Assembly (NCBI RefSeq): GCF_042920265.1
Contig: NZ_JBDQZI010000014.1
Span: 49,218 to 113,217, forward strand
From: Lysinibacillus_B sp042920265
Lineage (GTDB): Bacteria > Bacillota > Bacilli > Bacillales_A > Planococcaceae
DNA length: 64,000 nucleotides
Direction: 5' to 3'
This document shows positions 1 through 7,945 of the stretch, piece after piece (position 1 is the first letter of the stretch; each line of letters opens with the position of its first letter). The translations under genes were made by a program, and so were the position numbers. The notes below the pieces were generated by a model. The model searched no databases. It was given only the letters and a program-made list of their open reading frames with translations, and had not been told where the DNA came from.

Positions 1-487
1 TATCATGCTTCATTACTCATTATCAAACACAAGTACATTTATACTTTGTGAAAATCGAACATGTTTATTTTAACGAAAATCGATGCTGAATGGTATTTTT
101 ATAAACAAAACAGCAGATGATTTAGACTTTTTTCTATACTATCTGAGTTTTGACCGGATGGAGCGGCTTTTTGCTCGGATACCGTAGCTTTTTGACCGTT
201 CATCGCGGGCTTTTGCTCGGATACAGCAAAGTTTTGCTCGCACTAGATTGTTTGATCGGTCACTATCGCAAATTTTAAAATAATTTCTATCAGCCATCGA
301 ATCCTAACAGAAATGGGTTTTGTGTTGAGTGGTAAATAATCTAGATTAAATGGATGAATTTCATTTTTTTATAATAATTTCTATAAACCCCCACAAATAT
401 TCTACCTACTTTCACCCTTTAACTTTTGTTCGCAAAAAATATTCTTCGTATTAGTTTCTACACTAAACAACGCGTATATACCGCTAT
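1..487. other. Non-coding left edge
   Basis: No convincing gene is visible in this AT-rich stretch. It holds a 21-bp-period repeat array (148-272, listed separately); the rest is AT-rich sequence leading to the PurR boxes of the salvage operon. The gene to the left lies outside the window, so the array cannot be assigned to a neighbouring 3' end here. Confidence 0.6.
148..272 (+). repeat. 21-bp-period degenerate repeat array 1
   Basis: Heads of the form TTTTGACCGGAT or TTTTGCTCGGAT start at 148, 169, 190, 211 and 232, exactly 21 bp apart, with a sixth, 18 bp on, at about 250. Each head of 10-12 bp is followed by a variable tail of about 10 bp. In one plus frame every unit encodes Phe-(Asp/Ala)-Arg followed by variable residues, with one TAG in unit 2. 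Sister arrays lie at 25150, 47988 and 60246. Confidence 0.8.
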
Positions 488-489
488 AT

Positions 490-531
490 TACCGAACAAT
501 AAAACATAAAAATATATCATTATTCGTCTTT
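490..531 (+). promoter_or_regulatory. Probable PurR box pair upstream of salvage operon
   Basis: CCGAACAAT at 492-500 matches the Bacillus PurBox core. A weaker inverted half, ATTATTCG at 519-526, follows after an 18-bp gap. The gap equals that between the two boxes upstream of purE (59862-59907), which supports the weaker half. PurR would repress when adenine-derived signals (low PRPP) prevail. Confidence 0.6.
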
Positions 532-546
532 AAATGAATTTAGTAA

Positions 547-575
547 TTGTGAAATCAGTTCAAATATGCTATTTT
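547..575 (+). promoter_or_regulatory. Candidate sigma-A promoter of salvage operon
   Basis: TTGTGA (547-552), a 17-bp spacer and TATTTT (570-575) lie between the PurR boxes and the riboswitch. The predicted start near 582 is just ahead of the aptamer. The -10 is imperfect, so confidence is moderate. Confidence 0.45.
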
Positions 576-597
576 ATTATCTGATTAAATAATCTAT

Positions 598-672
598 CAC
601 CCCCATATAGTCCTGATAATTGGGTTCAGGAGTTTCTACGGAGCAACCTTAATTGCTCTACTATGGTTGGTG
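598..672 (+). ncRNA. Guanine-class purine riboswitch (salvage operon leader)
   Basis: The purine aptamer is recognisable. P2 is TCCTGA/TCAGGA (611-616/626-631), J2/3 is GTTTCTAC (632-639) and P3 is GAGCAA/TTGCTC (641-646/653-658). P1 pairs CCATA (603-607) with TATGG (662-666) and continues, past a small internal loop, as CACC/GGTG. The J3/1 specificity base before TATGG is C (661), as in guanine/hypoxanthine sensors; adenine sensors have U. The expression platform is less clear: TAGAGC at 689-694, followed by a T-run, can pair with GCTCTA of P3, and the start site could be masked by CTCC at about 806 pairing with the GGGGAG ribosome binding site. Confidence 0.9.
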
Positions 673-745
673 CATTTCTTTTATTGTATAGAGCGCATTT
701 TTTTATTGTATAGAGAGCATTTCTTTTTTATATAGATCGCATTTC
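672..745 (+). repeat. Three tandem 22-23-bp repeats behind the riboswitch
   Basis: Units GCATTTCTTTTATTGTATAG-type start at 672, 695 and 717, with a partial fourth at 739. Each carries GCATTT, a T-rich stretch and TATAGA. The first unit contains TAGAGC, complementary to the P3 strand of the aptamer. The repeats occupy the place where the expression platform should be. Confidence 0.7.
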
Positions 746-840
746 AATTACTTTATTGGCCTTTATCTTCATGAGGTTTTGTATCACGAATAGTGTCGTT
801 TGTTGCTCCACATATGGTGGCGTGTTGAGGGGAGAACAAG

Positions 841-1914
841 ATGGACATTTGGAAGGACATTTTAGCAGCACTTAGTGGCGTATTAAATGCTTTACCACAG
901 GGGCTGCTCGCACTTACATTCGGTTTCGCTTCCATTCCTACTGCACTTGCATTTATGGTCGGTGCGTTTGGTAATGCGGCAACGAGTAATGTGGCAGTTA
1001 TTTCGTATCAGGCTGAAACTATTACATTAGCTGGTACAATGGGGAAAAACATGAGGGAACGACTCTCCATGATTTTCTTTGGTGCTGCAATTTTATTAAT
1101 TATTGGCCTTTTTGGTATTTTAGAAACGGTTATTGATTGGATTGGGCCTATCATTACGACAGGTATGATGGCCGGTGTTGGCATTATGCTTTCTAAAGTG
1201 GCATGGGATATGGCGAAAAGCGATCGCATCGTCGGTATCACTTCGGTGTTAAGTGCTTTCGTCGTTTACTTTGCGACGAAGGATTTAGTATACACGATTA
1301 CAGCATCTGTTATTTTATCTAGCATTGTATATGCATTTACAAAAAAAGAAGAAGACAATCTTGCCAAGCGCCCTGCAGTTAAGGAAGGGTTTCATTTACA
1401 AAAATTAATTGTCAACCCTATGGTGATCCGTGGAGCCTTAGCAATGGTATGTTTAAATATCGGAGCAAATATTGCATTCGGTAAAATCAACGGTGAAATC
1501 TCAAATACTGATGTCAATGTAGATACGTTAACGATTATTAGTAGCTTAGCAGATATGGTTTCTTCATTATTCGGTGGAGCTCCTGTTGAAATTGTCATTT
1601 CAGCAACTGCAAGTGCACCTCACGCTGTTTGGTCAGGCGTTTTGATGATGGTATTGATGGCCATCGTTCTGATTACAGGACTTCTTCCTAAAATCGGAAA
1701 GTATGTACCAAGTTCTTCGATTGCAGGTTTCTTATTCGTCTTAGGTGCAATTGTTACTTTACCAGGTAATGCTGCAATGGCATTAACAGGCGAAGGTGCG
1801 GGAAATGGCATCGTTGGCGGTGTGACAATGGTTGTTACTGCAATTACTGACCCATTCCTTGGTATGTTATCAGGAATCATTGTACAATTTCTTATGACTT
1901 TATTCGGATTTTAA
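841..1914 (+). CDS. NCS2-type purine/xanthine permease (short form)
   Basis: A polytopic membrane protein of 357 residues, with about ten hydrophobic segments across its whole length and small-residue-rich helices (for example FMVGAFGNAATSN near residue 40) typical of the nucleobase:cation symporter-2 group. It should bring a nucleobase into the cell with a proton. The length is below the usual 420-450, so it belongs to a compact subgroup or lacks terminal helices. The start ATG follows GAGGGGAG (827-834). The next gene, a phosphoribosyltransferase, starts 17 bases after its stop, so uptake and conversion to a nucleotide are coupled. Guanine riboswitch and PurR control fit a guanine/hypoxanthine/xanthine substrate; the substrate is inferred from regulation, not from residues. 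Confidence 0.78.
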   Translation: MDIWKDILAALSGVLNALPQGLLALTFGFASIPTALAFMVGAFGNAATSNVAVISYQAETITLAGTMGKNMRERLSMIFFGAAILLIIGLFGILETVIDWIGPIITTGMMAGVGIMLSKVAWDMAKSDRIVGITSVLSAFVVYFATKDLVYTITASVILSSIVYAFTKKEEDNLAKRPAVKEGFHLQKLIVNPMVIRGALAMVCLNIGANIAFGKINGEISNTDVNVDTLTIISSLADMVSSLFGGAPVEIVISATASAPHAVWSGVLMMVLMAIVLITGLLPKIGKYVPSSSIAGFLFVLGAIVTLPGNAAMALTGEGAGNGIVGGVTMVVTAITDPFLGMLSGIIVQFLMTLFGF

Positions 1915-1931
1915 TGGAGGATTTTCATAAT

Positions 1932-2468
1932 ATGAACACATATACATTGACAATCGGCTCTTTGACAAGAGAGCTTCCGATTCTACCTATCTCTGATTCG
2001 TTAAGTATTGCTAGCTTTGTTATTCTTGGTGATACGGAAATCGTCAGCGTGACAGCACCTATGCTTGCTGATAAATTACCAGAAGTCGATCTTTTAATTA
2101 CAGCTGAAGCAAAAGGGATCCCCTTAGTCCATGAGATAGCGAAGCATTTGGGAATGCCACGTTATATTGTTGCGAGAAAGTCAATCAAAGCATATATGGA
2201 AGACCCACTTATTAGCAAAGTAAATTCCATCACAACACAAAAAGAGCAATTTCTCTGCCTCGATCGAATGGATGCAGAATTCATTAAAGGCAAACGTGTT
2301 GCATTAATTGACGACGTCATTAGTAGTGGTGAATCCCTTCGCGCACTTGCAGAACTTGTTGAAAGTGCAGGCGCAAACATCGTAGCACAAGCAGCGATTT
2401 TAGCAGAAGGTGACGCAGCTCATCGCGACGACATTATATTCTTAGAAAAACTACCCCTTTTTGAGTAA
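1932..2468 (+). CDS. Purine phosphoribosyltransferase (adenine/xanthine type)
   Basis: A 178-residue type I phosphoribosyltransferase: it joins a purine base to PRPP, giving the nucleotide and pyrophosphate in the cytoplasm. The PRPP loop is ALIDDVISSGESL at about residues 124-136, with the two acidic residues that bind the ribose hydroxyls. An upstream in-frame ATG overlaps the permease stop, but it precedes the GGAGG at 1916-1920; the ATG at 1932 is correctly spaced behind it and is used here. Co-transcribed with the permease under a guanine-class riboswitch, so a xanthine or guanine/hypoxanthine substrate is more likely than adenine, although the sequence type resembles adenine phosphoribosyltransferases. 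An intrinsic terminator follows. Confidence 0.8.
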   Translation: MNTYTLTIGSLTRELPILPISDSLSIASFVILGDTEIVSVTAPMLADKLPEVDLLITAEAKGIPLVHEIAKHLGMPRYIVARKSIKAYMEDPLISKVNSITTQKEQFLCLDRMDAEFIKGKRVALIDDVISSGESLRALAELVESAGANIVAQAAILAEGDAAHRDDIIFLEKLPLFE

Positions 2469-2488
2469 TTGGTAACAATGATTATATC

Positions 2489-2674
2489 TTAACAAAAGGA
2501 AACACCTTCGACCGAGTAATGTGCTGAAGGTGTTTCTTTTCGTTCTCTTATTATCGTGATGTGTTTACCTCTATGATCTTCTACAACTTTTGCAATATAT
2601 CCTGAGAAGTCTACTGTTTTAAAAAGCTTTTGCTCTTCAATTTTATTTAAGTGATATGTACCATCTAAGAAAAA
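2489..2674 (-). pseudogene. Remnant reading frame, unknown family
   Basis: An open minus-strand frame of about 61 codons without a start reads FFLDGTYHLNKIEEQK and goes on with KTVDFSGYIAKVVEDHRGKH. Composition is protein-like, but it begins directly after a stop and its last part runs through the terminator hairpin of the salvage operon. I do not recognise a family; a decayed gene tail is the likeliest reading. Confidence 0.3.
2499..2540 (+). terminator. Intrinsic terminator of salvage operon
   Basis: GAAACACCTTC (2499-2509) pairs perfectly with GAAGGTGTTTC (2526-2536), followed by TTTT. It lies 30 bases after the phosphoribosyltransferase stop. Confidence 0.85.
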
Positions 2675-2838
2675 CTAGCTTAATGAATGAATGTGATTCA
2701 CTAATTGAGCGGATTACTTGTACACACGAAGGTAAAGTCCCTTAGAAGTAGGATAAAGCTTTGCGACGAGGATGGCGGCATTTTGCTGTGACCACCGCAG
2801 GAGCAATAGTTCTTAATGGACCATGATTAAGAAGTAAA

Positions 2839-2881
2839 GGGGTGTCCAGAAAGTTTTTACCTTTCTGGACACCCCCTTCTT
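2839..2881. terminator. Bidirectional terminator, GGGGTGT family copy 1
   Basis: GGGGTGTCCAGAAAG (2839-2853) pairs with CTTTCTGGACACCCC (2861-2875) around the loop TTTTTAC. It sits about 75 bp after the chemoreceptor stop on the minus strand. A sister hairpin lies at 46273-46308. Just upstream, TTCTTAAT/ATTAAGAA (2810-2817/2826-2833) is another perfect 8-bp inverted repeat. The rest of 2541-2952 holds no gene. Confidence 0.75.
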
Positions 2882-2952
2882 TTAAAATGAGTTGTAAGAC
2901 GTTACGAGTGACTATTGTTTCGTATCCATTTTATGAGGCTGGATTACTGTCA

Positions 2953-4944
2953 CTATACTTTAAACTGATTTACCGCCTCACTTAATTGATCACTTAACTT
3001 CTCCAGCGTTTCGGCTGCATCCGTCACAGATTGGATGGCACGAAGCTGTTCATCTGTAGAGGCACTCACTTCCTCACAGGCTGCGGCTGTTTCTTGTGAA
3101 GTAGCCGCCATCATTTGGATTGTTTCCGTGACGTCGTCTTTGTGCGCTGCTACTTTTTGAATTTCTTCATATACCGAGTCAATCGAATCCTGCATATTTG
3201 ACATGAGCGTCGAGATTTCACTAAACGTTATTTCAGTGGCATTGACGACGTTGCCTTGTCGTAGGAAGTGTTCACGCGTTTCACCCATTTGCTCCGTGAC
3301 GAGTCGGGACTCTGCTTGTAGCTCTTGAACGGTCACTTTTACTTCTTCTGTCGAGCGTGCCGATTGTTCGGCAAGTTTACGCACTTCTTCGGCGACGACT
3401 GCGAAGCCTTTGCCATGTTCCCCTGCACGTGCGGCTTCGATGCTTGCATTCAGTGCAAGTAGGTTTGTTTGTGAGGAGATTTCTGTAATAGTCTCCATGA
3501 CACCGCCGATCGCTTTCACTTTATTTTCTAATGTGCTAATCACTTCAAACATCGATTGTAAGTTTCGCTCCCAATCGTTGAAGGACAGTTTCAGCTCGTG
3601 CATTTTAACTTGTCCATCGGTGTTCATTTCGCCGGTTTTCATTGCGATATCCGACATGATTCTAGCTTTCACTGTGATTTCGTTAATTTGCTGACCAAGT
3701 AAATCGGCCCGTTCAGTGACGGTTTCTGCGTCTGCCGCCGATTTGGAAGCACCTTGTGCAATTTCACTAACTGCGTGAGAGACTTCGGTACTTGAAGCGC
3801 TTGTTTCTTGAGCAACCGCACTTAAACTTTCAGAGTTCGCTCGGACGTTTTCCACAGAGCCATTCACGACCGTAATAATGGTATTCATATTGTCGATCAT
3901 TGTGTTGAAATTCTCTCCAAGCTCCCCAATCTCATCTTTCGTTTTGATGTCGGAACGAACGGTCAAATCTCCTTTAGATACAGCATTCATCAGTGTTTTT
4001 AGTGTACTGATCGGTTTGATTGTCCGACTAATCACGAAATATAACACCGTAAATAAGACTACTAACGTAACTAGTGCTACTAACAGCATGTTGTTTCGCA
4101 ACTCTATTGCTGATGCGTTGATATTTTTACTCTCGTAGGTTGCGGCCACTTTCCAATTCAGTTCTGGAATCGTTGTAAAGAGCAACACTTTGTCGGCACC
4201 TTCATAATTATAATCAATGTTCCCGCTATTCTTACCGTCTGTATACATTTCCTTAATAAAAGGCAGTTCCATCATATTTTCACCACTTAACGTCGGATGA
4301 ACAATCGCAACCCCCTCTGGATCTAACAAAATTGGATATCCGTTGTAGCCAAGTTCCACTTCGAGAATAGTATTAGTAAGCGCAGATAGCTCTATGCTAA
4401 TACCAATAACCCCTACAAGTTCTCCATTGCGCTGCACAGCTTTAGCTGCGGTAATCGCATAATCTCCCGTTGCGGCGTCAATGTATGGATTCGTCCAATA
4501 AACGGCATCAGGATTGCTGGCCGCGCCTTTATACCAACCGCGGCTTGTTGGATCAAAATCCGAACCTAAATCTACATATGGAATGTGGATCATTTCTTTC
4601 GTTGGAAATGCAAAATAAATGAATGCCGCATCACTGTAGGTGTCTAAAAATTGGGAGAACTCTTTGTCAAGAACTGAGCTAGTATCGTTTTTAGGCTTGT
4701 CTACTTCCATGAAACCATCGAAAGTACGAGAATTGGATAACTGGTCGATCCCTTTTTCATATTGTTCTAGATAATTTTTGATGGAGACGGACATCTGATT
4801 AACAAAGACCGTGCTTTGGTCGACCACACTTTCCTCCGTTTTATTTTTCATTTGCATGATACTGATTACGCTCATCGTTGAGACACCGACAATAAACAGA
4901 ATCATCACGATTAAAATAATTTTCGTTTTGACTGATTTATACAA
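2953..4944 (-). CDS. Methyl-accepting chemotaxis receptor (dCache)
   Basis: A 663-residue membrane chemoreceptor. Order: membrane segment about 8-30; extracellular double-Cache ligand domain about 37-285; second membrane segment about 286-308; HAMP about 308-360; methylation helices; and the CheA/CheW-binding hairpin tip near residues 488-520 with SSQTNLLALNASIEAARAGE. The ligand pocket keeps SRGWY and a later Tyr-x-Asp (YID), part of the amino-acid-binding dCache signature, but the aspartate usually found in the later Gly-(Val/Ile)-Asp strand is Ser here (VIGISIEL), so the ligand may not be an amino acid. Start is TTG (4942-4944) behind AGAGAGGA. A perfect TATAAT lies at 4978-4983 on the minus strand with no good -35. 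Monocistronic; no other chemotaxis genes nearby. Confidence 0.9.
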   Translation of the reverse strand: MYKSVKTKIILIVMILFIVGVSTMSVISIMQMKNKTEESVVDQSTVFVNQMSVSIKNYLEQYEKGIDQLSNSRTFDGFMEVDKPKNDTSSVLDKEFSQFLDTYSDAAFIYFAFPTKEMIHIPYVDLGSDFDPTSRGWYKGAASNPDAVYWTNPYIDAATGDYAITAAKAVQRNGELVGVIGISIELSALTNTILEVELGYNGYPILLDPEGVAIVHPTLSGENMMELPFIKEMYTDGKNSGNIDYNYEGADKVLLFTTIPELNWKVAATYESKNINASAIELRNNMLLVALVTLVVLFTVLYFVISRTIKPISTLKTLMNAVSKGDLTVRSDIKTKDEIGELGENFNTMIDNMNTIITVVNGSVENVRANSESLSAVAQETSASSTEVSHAVSEIAQGASKSAADAETVTERADLLGQQINEITVKARIMSDIAMKTGEMNTDGQVKMHELKLSFNDWERNLQSMFEVISTLENKVKAIGGVMETITEISSQTNLLALNASIEAARAGEHGKGFAVVAEEVRKLAEQSARSTEEVKVTVQELQAESRLVTEQMGETREHFLRQGNVVNATEITFSEISTLMSNMQDSIDSVYEEIQKVAAHKDDVTETIQMMAATSQETAAACEEVSASTDEQLRAIQSVTDAAETLEKLSDQLSEAVNQFKV

Positions 4945-5221
4945 ACTGAATCCTCTCTCTCTATTTGGATTTCAGTAATTATAACACAATTTTCTGTTTT
5001 TTCTTTAAATTTTTTAGTCTATGTATTCATTTCTCTTATAATTCGTAATGTCAAACGATTTATTTTACATAATATTACATATAACTTTCTACCCAAATAT
5101 ATCGTTTAAATGTTGAATTTTAACAACTCAATTTATATACTTTTTACGATGTGGTGGCAACATGAGGTGTGGGTACAGTGGTAGTTCGTGAAAAAACGTC
5201 ATCTTGCATAAGCTAAAGTGA

Positions 5222-5398
5222 CTGTACAATAGTTTAAAAGAGGAAAGCGCAACAAAAAAACACCCAATTCAGAAAGGGCTAGAACAAACTCAATCTGAAT
5301 TGGATGCTTTAAAAGAATACCAAACTAAAAAAACTCCACTTAATGAAAAAATCAATATGAAGATGAAAATTACGCAGTATCTACCGTCAAAAAGTTAA
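5222..5398 (+). pseudogene. Remnant reading frame, Lys/Glu-rich
   Basis: A 58-codon open frame bounded by stops, without a start codon or ribosome binding site. It contains EQTQSELDALKEYQTKK, which looks like a coiled-coil piece of a real protein, possibly of a transposase or recombinase. I cannot name the family. The rest of 4945-5462 has no gene other than the relic at 5412. Confidence 0.3.
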
Positions 5399-5411
5399 AG
5401 ATATGCTTTCA

Positions 5412-5458
5412 TTAGTTGAGCAGGGGTGTATGGGGCAATACACGAGATGTTGGTGGGT
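5412..5458 (-). pseudogene. rlmD 3'-end relic A
   Basis: Minus-strand frame NPPTSRVLPHTPLLN then stop. It shares the NPP start with relic E, and PHT matches the MFPHT of the intact rlmD near its end. The DNA tract GTATGGGGCAATACACG matches the GTATGTGGCAACACAT of relic E with few changes. Shortest and most decayed of the five copies. Confidence 0.4.
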
Positions 5459-5462
5459 TTAG

Positions 5463-6299
5463 CTATTTTAAATTAGCACTTAAAAATACATTTAAATAAT
5501 TGTTAAACGGTACCGTATTTAATTCATTTTGCATATCGTTCCATTCGTAAAGCATTACATTAGAATCTAGGAAACTTGAAAGATTAGGAATTATCTCAAT
5601 CATTTCTAATATTAATTCATTTTTTGCTCTTTTCGACTTACTTGTCGAAGGGTTATTTTGAATAACAGTGCGTACAATTCCGAGCATGATGTCAATAAAC
5701 TCGATTCCAAACTCTTTTCGTTTCGGAAAGTAATCTACTTCACTAATTCTATATCGTTCACCCCGATACAATGACTGTATATTTAGCTGCTCAAACATCG
5801 TAATTTTTAAATCTTTCTTATTACTGGATTCTTCAACAATTTGTCTACCTGAATAACTATTGTCATGTTCGATAAAAACAGAAGCATCGATATATGTATC
5901 TTGACCATATTTGCGAACTAAGCCGTATACTACTCTTTCAGGTAATTTCGTGTAAATGGTATGATTCGTTATTTCGGGATAATAGTCTTTTATGGGCTTA
6001 GCCATTTCTTCAAATTTATTCATTTTATATGAAATAACATTGATCTTAATAAGTTTTGAGTATTTCATTAATTGTGCAACCAACGTTTTAATTCTTCTTT
6101 TTGCGGCTCCATCGCCTGTATATTCAGTCCAATGAATTGGATTCTTACCCTCTTTAATTAATTCATATAATGGTTTCATTGTTTCATGTTCATAACATGT
6201 AGCTGGTATTAAGGCGGCGCCCATTAAATTAGGATAATCCTTATCTTTTCCACTTTCATCAAAAAATATTTTTACTTTGTGTGGGTATTCCTTCGACAT
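5463..6299 (-). CDS. DUF3800 domain protein
   Basis: A 278-residue soluble protein with the DUF3800 hallmark FFDESG at residues 12-17, where the aspartate (D14) begins the conserved acidic set, and a second acidic cluster YIDASVFIEHD near residue 140. The family is thought to have an RNase H-like fold and occurs widely in mobile and defence contexts; no enzymatic role is firmly established as far as I know. Start ATG follows GAGGTGAT. The gene is divergent from a candidate structured RNA with its own promoter (6325-6501). Conserved RNA motifs near DUF3800 genes have been reported from comparative genomics, so the pairing is probably meaningful. Local AT content is higher than in the core region. 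Confidence 0.85.
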   Translation of the reverse strand: MSKEYPHKVKIFFDESGKDKDYPNLMGAALIPATCYEHETMKPLYELIKEGKNPIHWTEYTGDGAAKRRIKTLVAQLMKYSKLIKINVISYKMNKFEEMAKPIKDYYPEITNHTIYTKLPERVVYGLVRKYGQDTYIDASVFIEHDNSYSGRQIVEESSNKKDLKITMFEQLNIQSLYRGERYRISEVDYFPKRKEFGIEFIDIMLGIVRTVIQNNPSTSKSKRAKNELILEMIEIIPNLSSFLDSNVMLYEWNDMQNELNTVPFNNYLNVFLSANLK

Positions 6300-6324
6300 A
6301 TTATCACCTCTAATGCATCAGTAA

Positions 6325-6353
6325 TTGATTTATTACATATAATTTGTTATAAT
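6325..6353 (+). promoter_or_regulatory. Sigma-A promoter of candidate small RNA
   Basis: TTGATT (6325-6330), exactly 17 bp, then a perfect TATAAT (6348-6353). It points away from the DUF3800 gene; predicted start near 6360. No protein frame follows before the terminator. Confidence 0.7.
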
Positions 6354-6359
6354 AAGTGT

Positions 6360-6501
6360 ACATTTAAAGTATTATAACATGAAATTGACCACGCTATTGT
6401 AGTTTGTGACATGTTATAAAATGCTTACTATTGACCGCGCTGTTGTAGTCTGTAGTAGCATTATAATTTAAATGTATGCTTCCTTTTGGGAAGTTTTTTT
6501 T
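6360..6501 (+). ncRNA. Candidate tandem-hairpin small RNA beside DUF3800
   Basis: A promoter at 6325-6353 and an intrinsic terminator at 6479-6501 (CTTCC/GGAAG plus eight T) bound about 140 nt without a reading frame. Inside are two hairpins. The first has stem TTATAACATG/CATGTTATAA (6372-6381/6410-6419). The second has stem ATGCTTACT pairing with AGTAGCAT (6421-6429/6454-6461, one bulge). Their loops hold a 24-nt repeat, ATTGACCACGCTATTGTAGT-type at 6384 and 6430, that differs at only three positions, while the stems are unrelated. TACATTTAAA/TTTAAATGTA (6359-6368/6467-6476) encloses both. Context suggests a DUF3800-associated RNA motif. A minus-strand 5' leader of the DUF3800 mRNA is the alternative. 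Confidence 0.6.
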
Positions 6502-6603
6502 ATGTTTTTTTTCAGTGAGTATTTTGATAGGGAGACATTTGAAAAATGCCTCCACTAACTATAAATAAGTTTATATGTGAAAGATGTTTTTTCAAACCGT
6601 TTT

Positions 6604-7455
6604 CTACTGTTCTAGTCCCGCTATCCCAAAGCCTCCAGGTCCAGCATGGGTGGAAATCATTGCACCTGCTTGCATCCACGTGACATTTTTAAAACCTGTT
6701 TCCTTTGCAATTTCCTCCATTCGTCTCTTAATACTTTCATCAAGTCCGATAGAGTAGATCAAATACAGCTGTTTTCGATCAATGTCGTATTCGTTTAAGT
6801 AATCACGCATCAGTTTTTCCGCAACGATGCTCATATTCCCACGATATTTTCTAGTTGACACAAGCTTTCCTTCTTTTAATTCGATGCACGGCTTTATTTT
6901 TAACAATGATCCTCCAATATAAGCAATGTTACTTACCCGTCCACCCGCTCTTAGAAAGTCTAAACTGCCAGGAATGAAAGCTAGCCTTGTTTTAGGAACG
7001 ACGGCTTCTATTTTTTCTATTAAGTGCACATGGTCAATGGACGGTTCTTCCTCAAGCAGTGTGACTGCATACATCACGATGGCACCTAATCCACCTGTCA
7101 CGTTTAGCGTATCAATTAGGAAAAGATCTTCAAAATCTTCCGCTGCAATTAACGCACTTTGAAAGGAAGCAGATGCTTTTGACGTATAGCCAATGTGAAT
7201 AATGATGCTATCAGGAAAATTCATTCTAATTTTTGTAAATAAATCATGATACTCATGTACATTCGTTGCAGCTGTAGATGGTATTTTCTTGGTGCGACTA
7301 TGATACTCAAACACTTCTTCTACCGATAGCTCACCATCTAAATAATCCTTCCCATCCATAATGACGTGCATCGGTACTACTTGAATTTGATATTTTTCAA
7401 CCAGGTCCTTCGGTAAATCCGCTCCACTCTCTGTCGATAAAATAATCCTTCTCAT
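6604..7455 (-). CDS. DegV family fatty-acid-binding protein (FakB-like)
   Basis: A 283-residue DegV-fold protein, the length and organisation of FakB proteins, which hold a fatty acid for phosphorylation by FakA. Recognisable features: ILSTESGADLP at the N terminus, the PSTAATN loop near residue 60, the RAGGRVS segment about 170-176, and the C-terminal HAGPGGFGI glycine loop. No fakA lies nearby, as is usual. The stop is followed on the minus strand by a 10-bp hairpin (6531-6553) whose single imperfect pair is G-T only when read as minus-strand RNA, but it lacks a T-run. Monocistronic; nothing else is seen in 7456-7751 apart from its AT-rich promoter region. Confidence 0.88.
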   Translation of the reverse strand: MRRIILSTESGADLPKDLVEKYQIQVVPMHVIMDGKDYLDGELSVEEVFEYHSRTKKIPSTAATNVHEYHDLFTKIRMNFPDSIIIHIGYTSKASASFQSALIAAEDFEDLFLIDTLNVTGGLGAIVMYAVTLLEEEPSIDHVHLIEKIEAVVPKTRLAFIPGSLDFLRAGGRVSNIAYIGGSLLKIKPCIELKEGKLVSTRKYRGNMSIVAEKLMRDYLNEYDIDRKQLYLIYSIGLDESIKRRMEEIAKETGFKNVTWMQAGAMISTHAGPGGFGIAGLEQ

Positions 7456-7751
7456 TGTACATTCCTTCCAATCAACGCAACCATTCCTGCGTATTTATTT
7501 TGATTTATTCTAAATATACACTAAATGGGTAAATTATCCATTATAATACTCGGAAAATTGATTCGTGAAATGGCATATCAACATTCTCGACAAAAATTAT
7601 AGGGGGTTTTAGAGGCCACACTACGTTAGACAAATAAAGTAAGGTCTATTAAGGCTGGACCATCATGTAACATCATCTATTGTTTCTTTAATTAATTTTA
7701 CGATACTTACTTCCCACTATTTTACATGGTTTAAACCTAGAATTAATATAA

Positions 7752-7799
7752 AAGCAGACGGGTTAGAAATGCATCATCGCACCTCTAAACTGTCTGCTT
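7752..7799. terminator. AAGCAGAC hairpin beside relic B
   Basis: AAGCAGAC (7752-7759) pairs with GTCTGCTT (7792-7799), with an inner TTAGA/TCTAA pair. The same hairpin type occurs at 9081 and, as the rlmD terminator, at 23563. Confidence 0.55.
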
Positions 7800-7811
7800 G
7801 TTTACTTTATT

Positions 7812-7876
7812 TCATTAAGCTTCAACTATGCGACTGCCTTACAATATGCTATGTGGCAACATATAGGGTGCTGGTG
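7812..7876 (-). pseudogene. rlmD 3'-end relic B
   Basis: Minus-strand frame PICCHIAYCKAVA, stop, LKLN. It aligns with relic E (CCHIHSAHCEAVAWLEL) with one deleted codon and the Trp codon changed to TAG. It lies 12 bp from the AAGCAGAC hairpin, the order seen after the intact rlmD gene. Confidence 0.55.
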
Positions 7877-7945
7877 GGTTTAATAGCAAACAGGACTAGA
7901 AAATGTGTTAGTCTCCTGTCATTGTTATTATCTTTAGGCGAATGT

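Noticed and set aside
148..272. CRISPR array
   Set aside because: Units are only 21 bp with 8-12-bp heads and no leader or cas genes; real arrays have repeats of 23 bp or more and spacers of similar length.
6384..6453. Two-repeat CRISPR
   Set aside because: Two copies only, both in hairpin loops with promoter and terminator; no cas genes. A structured RNA explains it better.
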